From a virus: a stretch of 43,156 nucleotides of DNA. Shown piece after piece: positions 32,264 to 40,753 of this stretch. A program made the translations under genes and the position numbers. The stretch lies in the IMG/VR virus record IMGVR_UViG_3300050015_000263, positions 1 through 43,156 of that record. The stretch is one strand, 5' to 3'. The stretch's first letter is position 1, and each line of letters starts with the position of its first letter. Below the pieces are notes generated by a model. It saw only the letters and a list, made by a program, of their open reading frames with translations. It was not told the DNA's origin and searched no databases.

Positions 32264-32809
32264 ATGCCGTATACGGTCTGTCGCAAATGGCAGAAGCGGA
32301 ATGGATGCCAGTATAAGGCGATCGCGGGAACGACGCTGTGCGCGGCGTGTCGGCCGGCGGAGGTTGCGGCGGCGCGGAAGGTGGCGGATGCGGCGCGGCG
32401 CGGCACGGGCGAGCGCGGGTATGACGCGGCCTGGAATGAGCTGAGCAAGATTTACCGCGCGGCGCATCCGCTGTGCGAGGTTCCGGGATGCGGGCGGGAT
32501 ACGGCGCTGACCGATCACCTGGTGGCGCTGGCCGTGGCGCTGGAGTGGCGGTTGGACGCGCTCAACCTGTGGGCGCTGTGCCGCAATCACCACCGCGTCA
32601 AGACGCTGATTGAAATCCGGCTGGGGCTGGTACGCGAAGGCGAGGGTGGGCGCGAGAGCGCGGGGGTTGGACTGGCGGATCTAGGGCGGCTGACGATCAC
32701 CGTAGACGGCGTGGCGCGGCGGGCCGCGGGGGTCTTGCGGGAGCGGGCGTTTTGGATCGCCGCGCTGAACGCGGGCGTCGAGGGCGTGCGGGGGCAGTGG
32801 AGGGCGTGA
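32264..32809 (+). CDS. HNH endonuclease (packaging-associated)
   Basis: 181 aa. An N-terminal Cys site (C-x-K-x-x-x-x-x-GC ... LCAAC), then the HNH core: CEVPGCGRDTALTDHLVAL, NLWALCRNHHRVKT with the final H-H. This is the small HNH nuclease encoded next to terminases of many HK97-type phages, where it works with TerS/TerL in DNA cutting. AGGAG is a clear SD. Confidence 0.85.
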   Translation: MPYTVCRKWQKRNGCQYKAIAGTTLCAACRPAEVAAARKVADAARRGTGERGYDAAWNELSKIYRAAHPLCEVPGCGRDTALTDHLVALAVALEWRLDALNLWALCRNHHRVKTLIEIRLGLVREGEGGRESAGVGLADLGRLTITVDGVARRAAGVLRERAFWIAALNAGVEGVRGQWRA

Positions 32810-32811
32810 GG

Positions 32812-33102
32812 ATGGCGGTTTATGTCGACGGACTGATGGCGTGCGTGCCAATCCGGATGTGGCAATGGACTGAGGTGTGTCATCTGTTCGCGGACCGCGA
32901 GGATGAACTGCATGGGTTCGCGAAAATGCTGGGGCTCAAGCGCGAGTGGTTTCGGGAAGGGTCGGGGCTGAAGCATTACGACCTGACGGCGCGGATGCGG
33001 ATGAGCGCGCTGATGCACGGGGCGCGCGAAGTGGATAAGCGGTTCGTGGTGGAGTTCATGGTGCGGGGCGCGCGTGAAGATCAGCAGTTGAGTTTATTTT
33101 AA
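32812..33102 (+). CDS. DUF4031-like protein
   Basis: 96 aa. Starts MAVYVDGLMA and contains CHLFADREDELHGFAKMLGL, WFREG and HYDLTARMR with GAREVD later, the conserved order of DUF4031. Function unknown. The GTGA at 32806 overlaps the HNH stop and ATG 32812 is the preferred start. Confidence 0.75.
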   Translation: MAVYVDGLMACVPIRMWQWTEVCHLFADREDELHGFAKMLGLKREWFREGSGLKHYDLTARMRMSALMHGAREVDKRFVVEFMVRGAREDQQLSLF

Positions 33103-33153
33103 TATAATTTTTTTGGGCCACAAAGAGCACCAAGGAACAAAGGGCACGAAGAA
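33103..33153 (+). repeat. CACAAAG-type repeat in gap
   Basis: GGGCCACAAAGAGCACCAAGG-type sequence and AACAAAGGGCACGAAG, related to the CCACAAAGGGC module of the other cassettes. Confidence 0.5.
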
Positions 33154-33276
33154 ATGCGGGGAATCACAAAGATTAATATCAGCCAAGAATCAATAAATGA
33201 AGCCATTCAAGAATACCTGGATAAGCGCTTTTCAAAAGACATGCCCAAGCAGAAAGTCTTCAAGGTTTCGAAGTAA
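33154..33276 (+). CDS. 40-aa AT-rich small gene, frame continues past the stop
   Basis: MRGITKINISQESINEAIQE... with lower GC than its neighbours. After TAA (33274-33276) the same frame stays open for 14 codons (TYEESFQIDLEEDE) to a second TAA at 33321. The continued piece looks coding, so the first stop may be a recent mutation or a readthrough site. The start codon lies in a repeat-like GAAATGCGG. Function unknown. Confidence 0.4.
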   Translation: MRGITKINISQESINEAIQEYLDKRFSKDMPKQKVFKVSK

Positions 33277-33477
33277 ACTTATGAAGAATCTTTTCAGATA
33301 GACCTCGAAGAGGATGAATAAATATCGATCTTTCCCGATGGGTTACCCTGCTAGGGGAAACGGGATGGTTTAGAGGACCCAACGACGAGCCATCCAAAAG
33401 ATCGCACGGTGAAGATTGCCGAGAGAACGCCTGGGGACAAGAAGCGATCAGAACGGCGTGACAGCCCGGAGAGACGG

Positions 33478-33516
33478 GCGATTACGATTACGATTACGAG
33501 AAACGAGCGTGAGGGA
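33478..33516 (+). repeat. ATTACG hexamer repeat before terminase
   Basis: GCGATTACGATTACG-type hexamers (three units) and GAGAAACGAGCGTGAGGGA, the same module as at 5629 and 3876. Confidence 0.7.
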
Positions 33517-34677
33517 ATGGATGCGGTGAACCAGATCGAGCAGTTGAGCGCGCGGGGGCAGGCGATTTACAGCCTGCTGCGTGGCGCGCTCTTGGCGATC
33601 GGATCGCCCACCGTGCTAGATCTGGCGCGCTACTGCGACATGGCGGCGGACCTGGAAACGGCGCTGGCCGGGATGGACATGGCGGCCTTGATCGTGCCGA
33701 CGGCGAAGAGCGAAAAGCCCTGCGAGTGGCTGACGACGCTGGGCAAGATCATCCGGCAACAGCTCATCCCCGCGGCGCACGAGCTGGGGACGGCGGCCGT
33801 GGTGCGTAAGCGCGCCAACCTGGAGCCCGAGATGCAGGACGCCGGGGATCTTTTCGCGGAGGACGGCGAGGCGGAGGCGGAGCGCGGGCTCGACGGGCTG
33901 CCCGTGGAGCCGCCGGCGGCGCTGTTCGCGGAGGCGGCGGCGATCTGGCGCGCGGCGCGGCCGTGGCTGGAGGCGCTGGGCTGCACGCTGCTGGACACGT
34001 GGACCGTGATGGCCTACTGCGCTGTGGAGGCGGTCAAGCGCCGGGCGCTGGGGGAGCTGGATGGGCTGGAGTTGGTGGCGCGGCGCGGGGCGATCCGCCA
34101 GCGCTCGCCGTGGTTTACGGTTTTAAAGAAACAGATCGAACTGGAAAAGTCGCTGGGCCATGTGCTCGGGACCACGCCGGCGGTGCGGCGGCGGGCGCGC
34201 ATGGAAGAGGATGGCGGCGGGGATGAGTTCGACCAGTTGGAAATGTTCGCGACCATCGCGCAGCGGGCGGACGTGTCGGCGATCCCGCTGCTGCGGGATG
34301 AGCCATCGGAGTATTTGAGCGCGGCGGCGCGGGCGTCCTGGCGCGCAGTATGGCCACTAATGGAAGAGATCGGCTGCCGCGAGTGCGACCGCAACGCGCT
34401 GGACTCCTACTGCTGCGTGTCGGCGATCCGGGAGCGGGCCGTGGAGCAGACGAGCCATCCGGAGCGCGAGGGCGGCGGGCTGATGACGCGCAACGGCGGG
34501 GAGTCGCTGGCCTCGATCTGGTTTGGGATCAAGGCGGACGCCGACGGGCTGCTGCACAAACTGGCGGCAGACCTGCTGGTTTCGCCGGTGGCGCGCAAGC
34601 GCAGCGGCGTGGAGAGTGACGGCGCGAGCGAAGATGACGGGTTTATGGCGCTCTTGCGCGCGGGGAGAGCGGCGTAA
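33517..34677 (+). CDS. terS: Terminase small subunit-like protein with three repeats
   Basis: 386 aa, about two to three times the usual length. Three diverged units of about 95 residues are visible: 10-103, 138-230 and 268-366. Each ends in a related box: VVRKRANLE, AVRRRARME, VARKRSGVE, followed by an acidic linker. Units 2 and 3 share WRA-x-x-P-x-x-E-x-x-GC and YC helices as in P27-family small terminases. It should recognise the packaging site and load TerL. A start at 33409 would add 36 residues derived from repeats. Fusion of three subunits in one chain would be unusual. Confidence 0.65.
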   Translation: MDAVNQIEQLSARGQAIYSLLRGALLAIGSPTVLDLARYCDMAADLETALAGMDMAALIVPTAKSEKPCEWLTTLGKIIRQQLIPAAHELGTAAVVRKRANLEPEMQDAGDLFAEDGEAEAERGLDGLPVEPPAALFAEAAAIWRAARPWLEALGCTLLDTWTVMAYCAVEAVKRRALGELDGLELVARRGAIRQRSPWFTVLKKQIELEKSLGHVLGTTPAVRRRARMEEDGGGDEFDQLEMFATIAQRADVSAIPLLRDEPSEYLSAAARASWRAVWPLMEEIGCRECDRNALDSYCCVSAIRERAVEQTSHPEREGGGLMTRNGGESLASIWFGIKADADGLLHKLAADLLVSPVARKRSGVESDGASEDDGFMALLRAGRAA

Positions 34678-34690
34678 AGCCAGAGCGCGT

Positions 34691-36592
34691 ATGAACAGGG
34701 CTCAAACCTTACAAGAGATAGCGTTCAAAGAAGATAAACTGAGGCGCAAATATGAACAAGCGCTCGATGATCTAAAAGAACGCAAGGATGAACTAGAGCG
34801 CCAAGAGGTTGAACGTGAGCTACGGAGGATTGAACTCGGGTTCGATAAGATGCCGCAGGTGGATCTTGTCGAGGTTAGTAATCGGACCGATGACTACCGC
34901 GAGATCGAGATGGCGCCAGAGGATCTTGCCGAGATTGGTTATCGGCCCGATGTCTGCCGTAAGATCCAACAGCACCGGGCGCGCCTCAAGCGACTGCTGG
35001 AGCGCGGCGATATCGTTTACGACGCAGAGGCCGCGAACCGGGCGGCGCTGTTCATCGAAAGCTACATCAAGCACTGGAAAGAGCCGTTCGCGGGCAAGCC
35101 GTTCGTCCTGAGCGAGTGGCAGCGCGAAGAGATCGTCAAACCGATATTCGGCTACAAGTGGAAAGCCACGGGGCTGCGGGTATTCCGGGAGGTTTACATT
35201 CAGTTGGCCCGCAAAAACGGAAAGTCCTCGCTGATCGCCGCGATATTGCTGCTCATTTTGTTCATGGATGGGCGGGGGCTGGAGATTTATTGCGCGGCGA
35301 CCAAGGAAGACCAGGCCAAGCTGATCTTCAACGACTGCTCGGAGTTCGTGCGCTCGTCGTCGGCGCTCAAGAAGCGCTGCCAGGTCTACACGAAACACAT
35401 CACCTGCAGGGTCAACTCCTCGATCCTGAAGATCCTTTCGGCGGATCAGAACAGCCTGGATGGGCTCAATGTTTCGGCGGCCTCGATCGATGAATTGCAC
35501 GCGCACCCTACGGCGCGGGTGCATGACGTGATCATGACGGCCACTGGGACGCGCAGTCAGCCGCTGGTTTTGAAGGTGACGACGGCGGGCGATAACCTGC
35601 AAGGGGTGTGCTTCAAGCAATACGAATATGCGGAAGACATCCTGGAGGGACGGATTGACGATCCGGCCTATTTCGCCTACATCGCCGAGCCGGACATCGA
35701 GGACGACTGGAAGAGCCCGGAGGCGTATCGCAAGGCTAATCCCAACCTGGGGATTTCGGTGCGCGAGGACTATATCCAGCGCGAGTTGGCGAAGGCAATC
35801 GCGCAGCCCAGCTACGTGCCGGTATACCGGAAATACACGCTGGATCAGTGGATGCAGACGTCGGGCGTGGCCTGGCTCGATTACGAGCGCTGGAAGAAAT
35901 GCGCGGCGCGTTACGACGAAGAGGATCTGCGCGGCTGCCCGGCCTGGCTGGGTGTGGACATGAGTAAGACCACGGATCTTACGGCAGTGGCCGCGGTGGT
36001 GGAGTTGCGGGAAGAACGCTACAGCCGGGCGGGCGACCGGCTGGCGCCGGGGCTCTACCTGCTGGTGAAATGCTTTCTGCCGGCGGAACGGATCGAACTG
36101 ACGGACCGGCGCGAGGCGGATTACAAGCAATGGGTTGAGGATGGCTGGATCAATGTGTGCGGTACAAGCTCGATTGACGACGACGATGTTTCGGAGCAGA
36201 TCGCCGAATGGCACGGGCTGTTCGAGGTACGGGAAGTGGGCGTGGACCGCAACCGGGCGGGGAGCGTGATCAAGCGGATCGAAGCGGCGCACGGGCGCGA
36301 GGTGATCGAGGTCGACCAATCAATGAAGGGGATCAGCGAGACGGCGAAGTCGCTGGAGCGGGCGATCGCGGATGTGACGTTGAGGCACAACGACAACCCG
36401 TGCCTCAACTGGCAGGTGCAGCACGTCAAGGTGCGAGTGAACGGCGACATGATCAAGCCAATCAAGGGGCATGATCAGACGTCGGGAAAACGGATCGATG
36501 CGATCTATGCGACGGTGGATGCGCTGTTTGCGCGGTCCAATGGGGAGCATGAGGAATCGGTTTACGAGACGCGGGGGATGGTGTGCTTATAA
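34691..36592 (+). CDS. terL: Terminase large subunit
   Basis: 633 aa. Walker A ARKNGKSS (173-180) and Walker B ASIDELH (264-270) make the packaging ATPase; GVDMSKTTD (D423) and a late RIDAIYA with further Asp residues form the RNase H-like nuclease that cuts concatemers. The N-terminal 100 residues are a charged coiled coil with a 20-residue tandem repeat (53-72 and 73-92). It follows the small subunit by 13 bases and precedes the portal. Confidence 0.95.
   Translation: MNRAQTLQEIAFKEDKLRRKYEQALDDLKERKDELERQEVERELRRIELGFDKMPQVDLVEVSNRTDDYREIEMAPEDLAEIGYRPDVCRKIQQHRARLKRLLERGDIVYDAEAANRAALFIESYIKHWKEPFAGKPFVLSEWQREEIVKPIFGYKWKATGLRVFREVYIQLARKNGKSSLIAAILLLILFMDGRGLEIYCAATKEDQAKLIFNDCSEFVRSSSALKKRCQVYTKHITCRVNSSILKILSADQNSLDGLNVSAASIDELHAHPTARVHDVIMTATGTRSQPLVLKVTTAGDNLQGVCFKQYEYAEDILEGRIDDPAYFAYIAEPDIEDDWKSPEAYRKANPNLGISVREDYIQRELAKAIAQPSYVPVYRKYTLDQWMQTSGVAWLDYERWKKCAARYDEEDLRGCPAWLGVDMSKTTDLTAVAAVVELREERYSRAGDRLAPGLYLLVKCFLPAERIELTDRREADYKQWVEDGWINVCGTSSIDDDDVSEQIAEWHGLFEVREVGVDRNRAGSVIKRIEAAHGREVIEVDQSMKGISETAKSLERAIADVTLRHNDNPCLNWQVQHVKVRVNGDMIKPIKGHDQTSGKRIDAIYATVDALFARSNGEHEESVYETRGMVCL
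34847..34966 (+). repeat. 60-bp in-frame tandem repeat in terL
   Basis: Two imperfect 60-bp copies (34847-34906 and 34907-34966) encode two 20-residue units of the terminase N-terminal region. Confidence 0.75.
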
Positions 36593-36653
36593 GATTGCGG
36601 ATTGCGGATTGCGGATTGTGGATTGAGGGAATTTAAAAGCTGGGAGAGTCGAT
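36593..36653 (+). repeat. ATTGCGG repeats between terL and portal
   Basis: Four heptamers (about 36595-36620) including variant ATTGTGG and ATTGAGG, then GGGAG as SD of the portal gene. Confidence 0.7.
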
Positions 36654-37964
36654 ATGGGATGGATCGGGAAGCACAAGGAGGGTGGCGCGGATTGCGCGTG
36701 GATGCGCAAGGGCGTCCAGGCCAGCGGGCGCGCGGTGCAGGCCGATCAGCCGGTATCGGCGGATGCGACGGCCTCGATTATTTACGGGACGATGCCGGCG
36801 ACGGCGGCCGGAGTGGAAGTGACGCCGGAGACGGCGCTGCAATCGACGGCGGTGCTGGCGTGTGTGCGCAACATCAGCGAGGACATCGCCAAGTATCCGG
36901 TGCGCCTCAAGCGGCGGGATAAGAGCGATCCGCGCACGGCGACGCTAGCCACGGACGATCCGCGCTACTGGCTGATGATGGCCGAGCCCAACCCCTACCA
37001 GACGGCATTTGAATTCAAGGAGTGGATGCAGGCCTCGGCGCTGGTCTACGGCTACGGGATCGCGGAGATCGAGCGCGACCGCTTCGGGATGCCGGTGCGG
37101 CTGTGGCCGCTGCACTCGCGGAGCGTGAACGTGCTCTATAGCGGCGGGGAGTTGCTGTATTACGTGAGTTGGTATAACCAGGACGTGCATGTGTTGCGCA
37201 GCGACCAGGTGCTGCATATCAAGGGCTTTTCGGTGCACGGGCTGATGGGGTCGGCGTATACCGTGCTGGGGCGTGAGGCGATTGGACTGGACCGGGCGCA
37301 CGCGGAATACAGCGCGCGATTTTACGGCAACGGGGCCGCGCCGCGCGGGGCGCTGGAGATCCCTGGGAAACTGAGCCAGGAGGGACAGAGCCGATTGCGT
37401 ACGAACTGGAACGATACCTACTCGGGCCTGGGCAACGCGCAGCGCGTGGCGATCCTGGAGGAGGGAATGAAATTCAATCCGATCGGAGTCAATCCCAAGG
37501 ATAGCCAGGTGATCGAGGGGCGGCAGTTCCAGGTGAGCGAAGTCTGCCGAATTTTCCGGATGCAGCCGCACAAGATTTTTGAGCTGGCCAGATCCACCAA
37601 CAACAATATCCAACAGCAGGCGATCGAGAATAATGAGGACACGCTGGCGCCGCACATGGCGCGCTGGACGCAGCGGCTGGACAAGTGCCTGCTGCTGCCG
37701 AGCGAGAAGCAGGCGCACAGCCTATACCACGAGTTTGAGACCGGGGGGCTACGATGGGCGGACTCAACGGTGCAGAAGGATTACATTCAGGCGATGGTTG
37801 GTTTTGGCGTGCTATCGATCAATGAGGGACGCAAGGAGCTGGGGCTCAATCCGGTGGCGGGGGGCGACGTGCACCGGGTGCAGGTGAATACGGCGCCGCT
37901 GGGGAGCGCGGTGGCGAATGGGGAAGCGGCGGGGAAGAGTGCGGCAGGCGGAGAAAAAATATAA
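36654..37964 (+). CDS. Portal protein (HK97 family)
   Basis: 436 aa. ALQSTAVLACVRNISEDIAKYP (about 62-83), the helix that opens HK97-type portals, is followed by LMMAEPNPYQTAFEFKEWM and, near 290-320, SEVCRIFRMQPHKI, the conserved region at the tunnel loop. It forms the dodecamer through which DNA enters and leaves the head. Length is typical. SD GGGAG. Confidence 0.95.
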   Translation: MGWIGKHKEGGADCAWMRKGVQASGRAVQADQPVSADATASIIYGTMPATAAGVEVTPETALQSTAVLACVRNISEDIAKYPVRLKRRDKSDPRTATLATDDPRYWLMMAEPNPYQTAFEFKEWMQASALVYGYGIAEIERDRFGMPVRLWPLHSRSVNVLYSGGELLYYVSWYNQDVHVLRSDQVLHIKGFSVHGLMGSAYTVLGREAIGLDRAHAEYSARFYGNGAAPRGALEIPGKLSQEGQSRLRTNWNDTYSGLGNAQRVAILEEGMKFNPIGVNPKDSQVIEGRQFQVSEVCRIFRMQPHKIFELARSTNNNIQQQAIENNEDTLAPHMARWTQRLDKCLLLPSEKQAHSLYHEFETGGLRWADSTVQKDYIQAMVGFGVLSINEGRKELGLNPVAGGDVHRVQVNTAPLGSAVANGEAAGKSAAGGEKI

Positions 37965-38060
37965 ATTCATCGCGCCACAACGGGCACAACGGAACGACGA
38001 ACACAACGAAGATTTCTAATGGAGCAGAACCCTTTCAGGGTTCGGAGGCAAGAGGGGATA
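37953..38060 (+). repeat. Repeat cassette before protease gene
   Basis: AAAATATAAATTCATCGCGCC, ACAACGGGCACAACGGAACG and ACACAACGAAG modules; it overlaps the last codons of the portal gene and ends at AGAGGGGATA, the SD of 38061. Confidence 0.65.
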
Positions 38061-38846
38061 ATGGAAAATAAATGCCGGGTGATTGAGGCCAGCGTGCGCG
38101 AGGCGGAGATGTATCTCTATGACGTGCTTGGCGAGGACCTCTGGGGTGGGGGCGGGATGACGGCGACGCGTTTCAAGGATCAGCTGGCGGAGCTGGGGGA
38201 AATCGACCGGATCACATTGTATATCAATTCTCCGGGCGGGGACGTGTTTGACGGCCTGGCGATCTACAACATGCTGATGCAGCACACGGCGCGGGTGACC
38301 ACGGTGGTCATGGGCCAGGCGCTCAGCGCAGCCTCAATCGTGTTTCAGGCGGGGAGTAAGCGCCAAGTGGCCGAGGGGGCGTTTTTGATGATCCACCGCG
38401 CCGCGGCGATGACCTACGGCAACGCCACGGAACTAACCAAGCTGGCCGGGACGCTGGCGGCGGTGGACGGGCAACTGGCGGAGATCTACGCGCGGCGCAG
38501 CGGGGCGACGTGCGAGGCGATGATGGCGGCGATGGATGAGGAGAGCTGGTATACCGCGGACCAGGCGGTGACGGCGGGCCTGGCGGACAAGGCGATCAAG
38601 AGCGAGCAGCAGGTGGCGGGCGCAGTGGCCGCTTATGGCGCGCCGCTGATCGCGGCCTACAGGCATACGCCTCCGGCGTTGCGGGCGGCGATCGAGGCGG
38701 CGCGGATCGGCGCGATGGGTGAGACACAGGGCGCGGAGAATCAAGCGGGCGGGACACCGGAGAATGAGCCAGACGTGATGAGCGACCGGATGCGCGCCGG
38801 CCGGTTGCGGCTGCTGGATCTCCAGCACCGGAGTCATGAGGGGTAA
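38061..38846 (+). CDS. ClpP-like head maturation protease
   Basis: 261 aa. NSPGGDVFDGLAIYNML (56-72) and GQALSAASIV (catalytic S89), MIHRA (H112) and a following Asp near 159 make the ClpP/S14-type serine protease that removes the delta domain of the capsid precursor. It sits between portal and capsid as usual. The ATG at 38061 has AGAGGGG at proper distance; an upstream ATG (38019) adds 14 residues but has no SD. The C-terminal 50 residues may be scaffold-like. Confidence 0.9.
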   Translation: MENKCRVIEASVREAEMYLYDVLGEDLWGGGGMTATRFKDQLAELGEIDRITLYINSPGGDVFDGLAIYNMLMQHTARVTTVVMGQALSAASIVFQAGSKRQVAEGAFLMIHRAAAMTYGNATELTKLAGTLAAVDGQLAEIYARRSGATCEAMMAAMDEESWYTADQAVTAGLADKAIKSEQQVAGAVAAYGAPLIAAYRHTPPALRAAIEAARIGAMGETQGAENQAGGTPENEPDVMSDRMRAGRLRLLDLQHRSHEG

Positions 38847-38900
38847 TTTTCGCGGCGGCGGAATTCCCAAAAAAAAAATCATTTGAAGAAGGAGATGCTG

Positions 38901-40136
38901 ATGAGTGTGCGGAGTTTGGAGTTGCGGGAAAAGGCCGGGAAGTTGACCCATGAGGCCCGGCAAATCAATGACCTGGTCACGGGCGACAAGCGCGTGATGA
39001 CGGCGGAAGAGGCGACGCGCTTCGACGCGCTGGCGAACGAGGCGGACGGCCTGCTGACCGACGCCGCGCGCGACGAGCGGATCGAGTGCTACGGCGAGCG
39101 GCAGGACAGGGACAAGCGCAGCCTGGAGCTGGGCGGGCGTGGCGGCGCGGGCGCACCGCAGGACCGCAAGGGATTGGATGACTACCATACCGCCTTCATG
39201 GCCTACCTGGCCGACGGCCGGGTGAGCCGGATCAACAACGCGGGGATGCAGATCGACCTGGACACCGCGGGCGGGTTCATTGCCACCTCGGAGCGGATGC
39301 TGACGGGCATCCTCAAGAAGGTGGACGACCTGACGCCGTTCCGGCAACTGGGGACGGGTTACACCGCCAAGCCGGGCGAGACGCTGGGCCAGGTGACGCT
39401 GGACAGCGACCTAGCGGACGACGAGTGGGGCGCGGGCGAGATCACCGACGCGCCCACGAGCAACGGGATCGGACTGGGTAAACGCGAGCTCAAACCGCGC
39501 GACCTCAAGCGGCGCATCGTGGCGATCAGTAAGATGCTGCTGCAATCGGAGACGGTGGACGTGGAGGGCTACGTGCAGGCGCGGCGGGCGATCGCGCTGG
39601 CGCGCACGCTGGAGAGAACGTACATGACCGGTGACGGCAGCAATCAGCCGCTGGGGATCTTCACGGCGAGCGCGGACGGGATCAACACTGATCGCGACGT
39701 GGCGACCGGGAGTATCACGGGCTTCACGGCGGATGGATTGATCGATGCCCAGGAGACGCTCAAGGCGCAATATCGCCCCAACGCCAAATGGCTGATGCAT
39801 CGCCTGGCGGTGAGGTTGATTCGTAAGCTGAAGGACGGCGAGGGGCGCTACCTCTGGCAGCCGGGCCTGCAAGTGGGGCAGCCGGACATGCTGCTGAACA
39901 AGCCGCTGGTGATCAGCGAGTATGCTCCGCAGGTGTTCAGTAGCGCGAAGTACGCCGCGATGTATGGTGATTTCTCGTATTACTGGTTTGTGGATCGCCT
40001 GGCGGCCAGCGTGCAACGCCTGATCGAGCAACCCTACGCGGGCAAGGGGCAGATCGGCCTGCTGTTCGATGGGCAGGGCGCGGACGGAATGCCAATCCTG
40101 AGCGAGGCGTTCGCGCGGATGCAGTGCGCGGCCTAA
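38901..40136 (+). CDS. Major capsid protein (HK97 fold)
   Basis: 411 aa. Residues 1-80 are a charged helical delta domain for scaffolding, to be cut by the protease. The body has GGFIATSERMLTGILKKVDDLTPFR, ERTYMTGDGSNQPLGI and DFSYYWFVDRLAASVQR, the order of HK97-type capsid proteins. AAGGAG 8 bases before ATG 38901 decides the start; an upstream TTG frame adds six residues. It forms the icosahedral shell. Confidence 0.95.
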   Translation: MSVRSLELREKAGKLTHEARQINDLVTGDKRVMTAEEATRFDALANEADGLLTDAARDERIECYGERQDRDKRSLELGGRGGAGAPQDRKGLDDYHTAFMAYLADGRVSRINNAGMQIDLDTAGGFIATSERMLTGILKKVDDLTPFRQLGTGYTAKPGETLGQVTLDSDLADDEWGAGEITDAPTSNGIGLGKRELKPRDLKRRIVAISKMLLQSETVDVEGYVQARRAIALARTLERTYMTGDGSNQPLGIFTASADGINTDRDVATGSITGFTADGLIDAQETLKAQYRPNAKWLMHRLAVRLIRKLKDGEGRYLWQPGLQVGQPDMLLNKPLVISEYAPQVFSSAKYAAMYGDFSYYWFVDRLAASVQRLIEQPYAGKGQIGLLFDGQGADGMPILSEAFARMQCAA

Positions 40137-40137
40137 T

Positions 40138-40168
40138 CGATTTCTGGGAATACCAAAAATTGATTACA
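40138..40168 (+). repeat. NATA-loop hairpin, copy f (imperfect)
   Basis: ATTTCTGG-GAATA-CCAAAAAT-type stem just after the capsid stop, with mismatches. It shows the loop GAATA and a CTGG/CCA core in place of CGG/CCG. Confidence 0.5.
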
Positions 40169-40187
40169 AGGAAGAAGAGATAAGCGG

Positions 40188-40211
40188 GGGCCGCCCGTGA
40201 ATGGGCGGCCC
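40188..40211 (+). other. GGGCCGCCC hairpin after capsid gene
   Basis: GGGCCGCCC (40188-40196), loop GTGAAT, GGGCGGCCC (40203-40211): perfect 9 bp, no T-tract. It may stabilise the capsid mRNA or partly terminate transcription. A twin lies at 40697. Confidence 0.7.
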
Positions 40212-40236
40212 TGAATTTGGAAGATAAGAGGGCAAG

Positions 40237-40665
40237 ATGGAACAACAAATCTTAGTGGGCAACGAACTGCGCGTGGTGGCGGCGGGGGCGGTGGCCGGGA
40301 CCACGGACGTAGCGAGCGCGGTGGTGGATACCCAGGGGTGCGACGGCGTGGTGTTCGTGGCGAGCATCGCGACGGCCAACGCGGGCAATTACATCAAGGT
40401 CGCGCAGGGGACGCTGGCGAATGGCGGCGACATGGCCGACCTGGCCGGGAGCAAAGTGGTGGCAGGGGTGAACGGGGAGCTGGTCGCGGTGGAGATCTAC
40501 AAGCCGGCCAAGCGCTACCTGCAAGCGACGCTCAAGCGCGGGGCCTCGACGGTGACGGGCGATTTAATCGCGATCCGCGATGTGAAGCGGATGCCGGCGG
40601 CGAACAACGTGGCCGGGGCGATCACGAGCGAGATCTACGCCACACCGGACGAGGGCGCGGTCTAA
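40237..40665 (+). CDS. Probable head decoration protein
   Basis: 142 aa, beta-rich and small, directly behind the major capsid gene with its own SD (AAGAGGGCAAG). GTTDVASAVVDTQGCDGVVFV and a C-terminal AGAITSEIY fit small capsid-binding proteins seen in this position. Family not identified. Strong hairpins on both sides suggest it is made in large amounts, as capsid components are. Confidence 0.55.
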   Translation: MEQQILVGNELRVVAAGAVAGTTDVASAVVDTQGCDGVVFVASIATANAGNYIKVAQGTLANGGDMADLAGSKVVAGVNGELVAVEIYKPAKRYLQATLKRGASTVTGDLIAIRDVKRMPAANNVAGAITSEIYATPDEGAV

Positions 40666-40693
40666 TCAATTTTCGGGCATACCGAAAATTGAT
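40665..40693 (+). repeat. NATA-loop hairpin, copy d
   Basis: Perfect 12-bp stem ATCAATTTTCGG (40665-40676) with CCGAAAATTGAT (40682-40693), loop GCATA. Relative to copies a-c the stem bases are swapped (TTTT/AAAA) so pairing is kept. Confidence 0.8.
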
Positions 40694-40696
40694 CGC

Positions 40697-40722
40697 GGGG
40701 CGGCCCGAAAATGGGCCGCCCC
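40697..40722 (+). other. GGGGCGGCCC hairpin before signal-peptide gene
   Basis: GGGGCGGCCC (40697-40706), loop GAAAAT, GGGCCGCCCC (40713-40722): perfect 10 bp, then GGTAAAAT. Twin of the one at 40188. Confidence 0.7.
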
Positions 40723-40753
40723 GGTAAAATACTGGAAGCAAGGCAGAGAGATC

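Noticed and set aside
34820-36319. 499-aa minus-strand ORF over terL
   Set aside because: Antisense shadow of a gene with intact Walker motifs.
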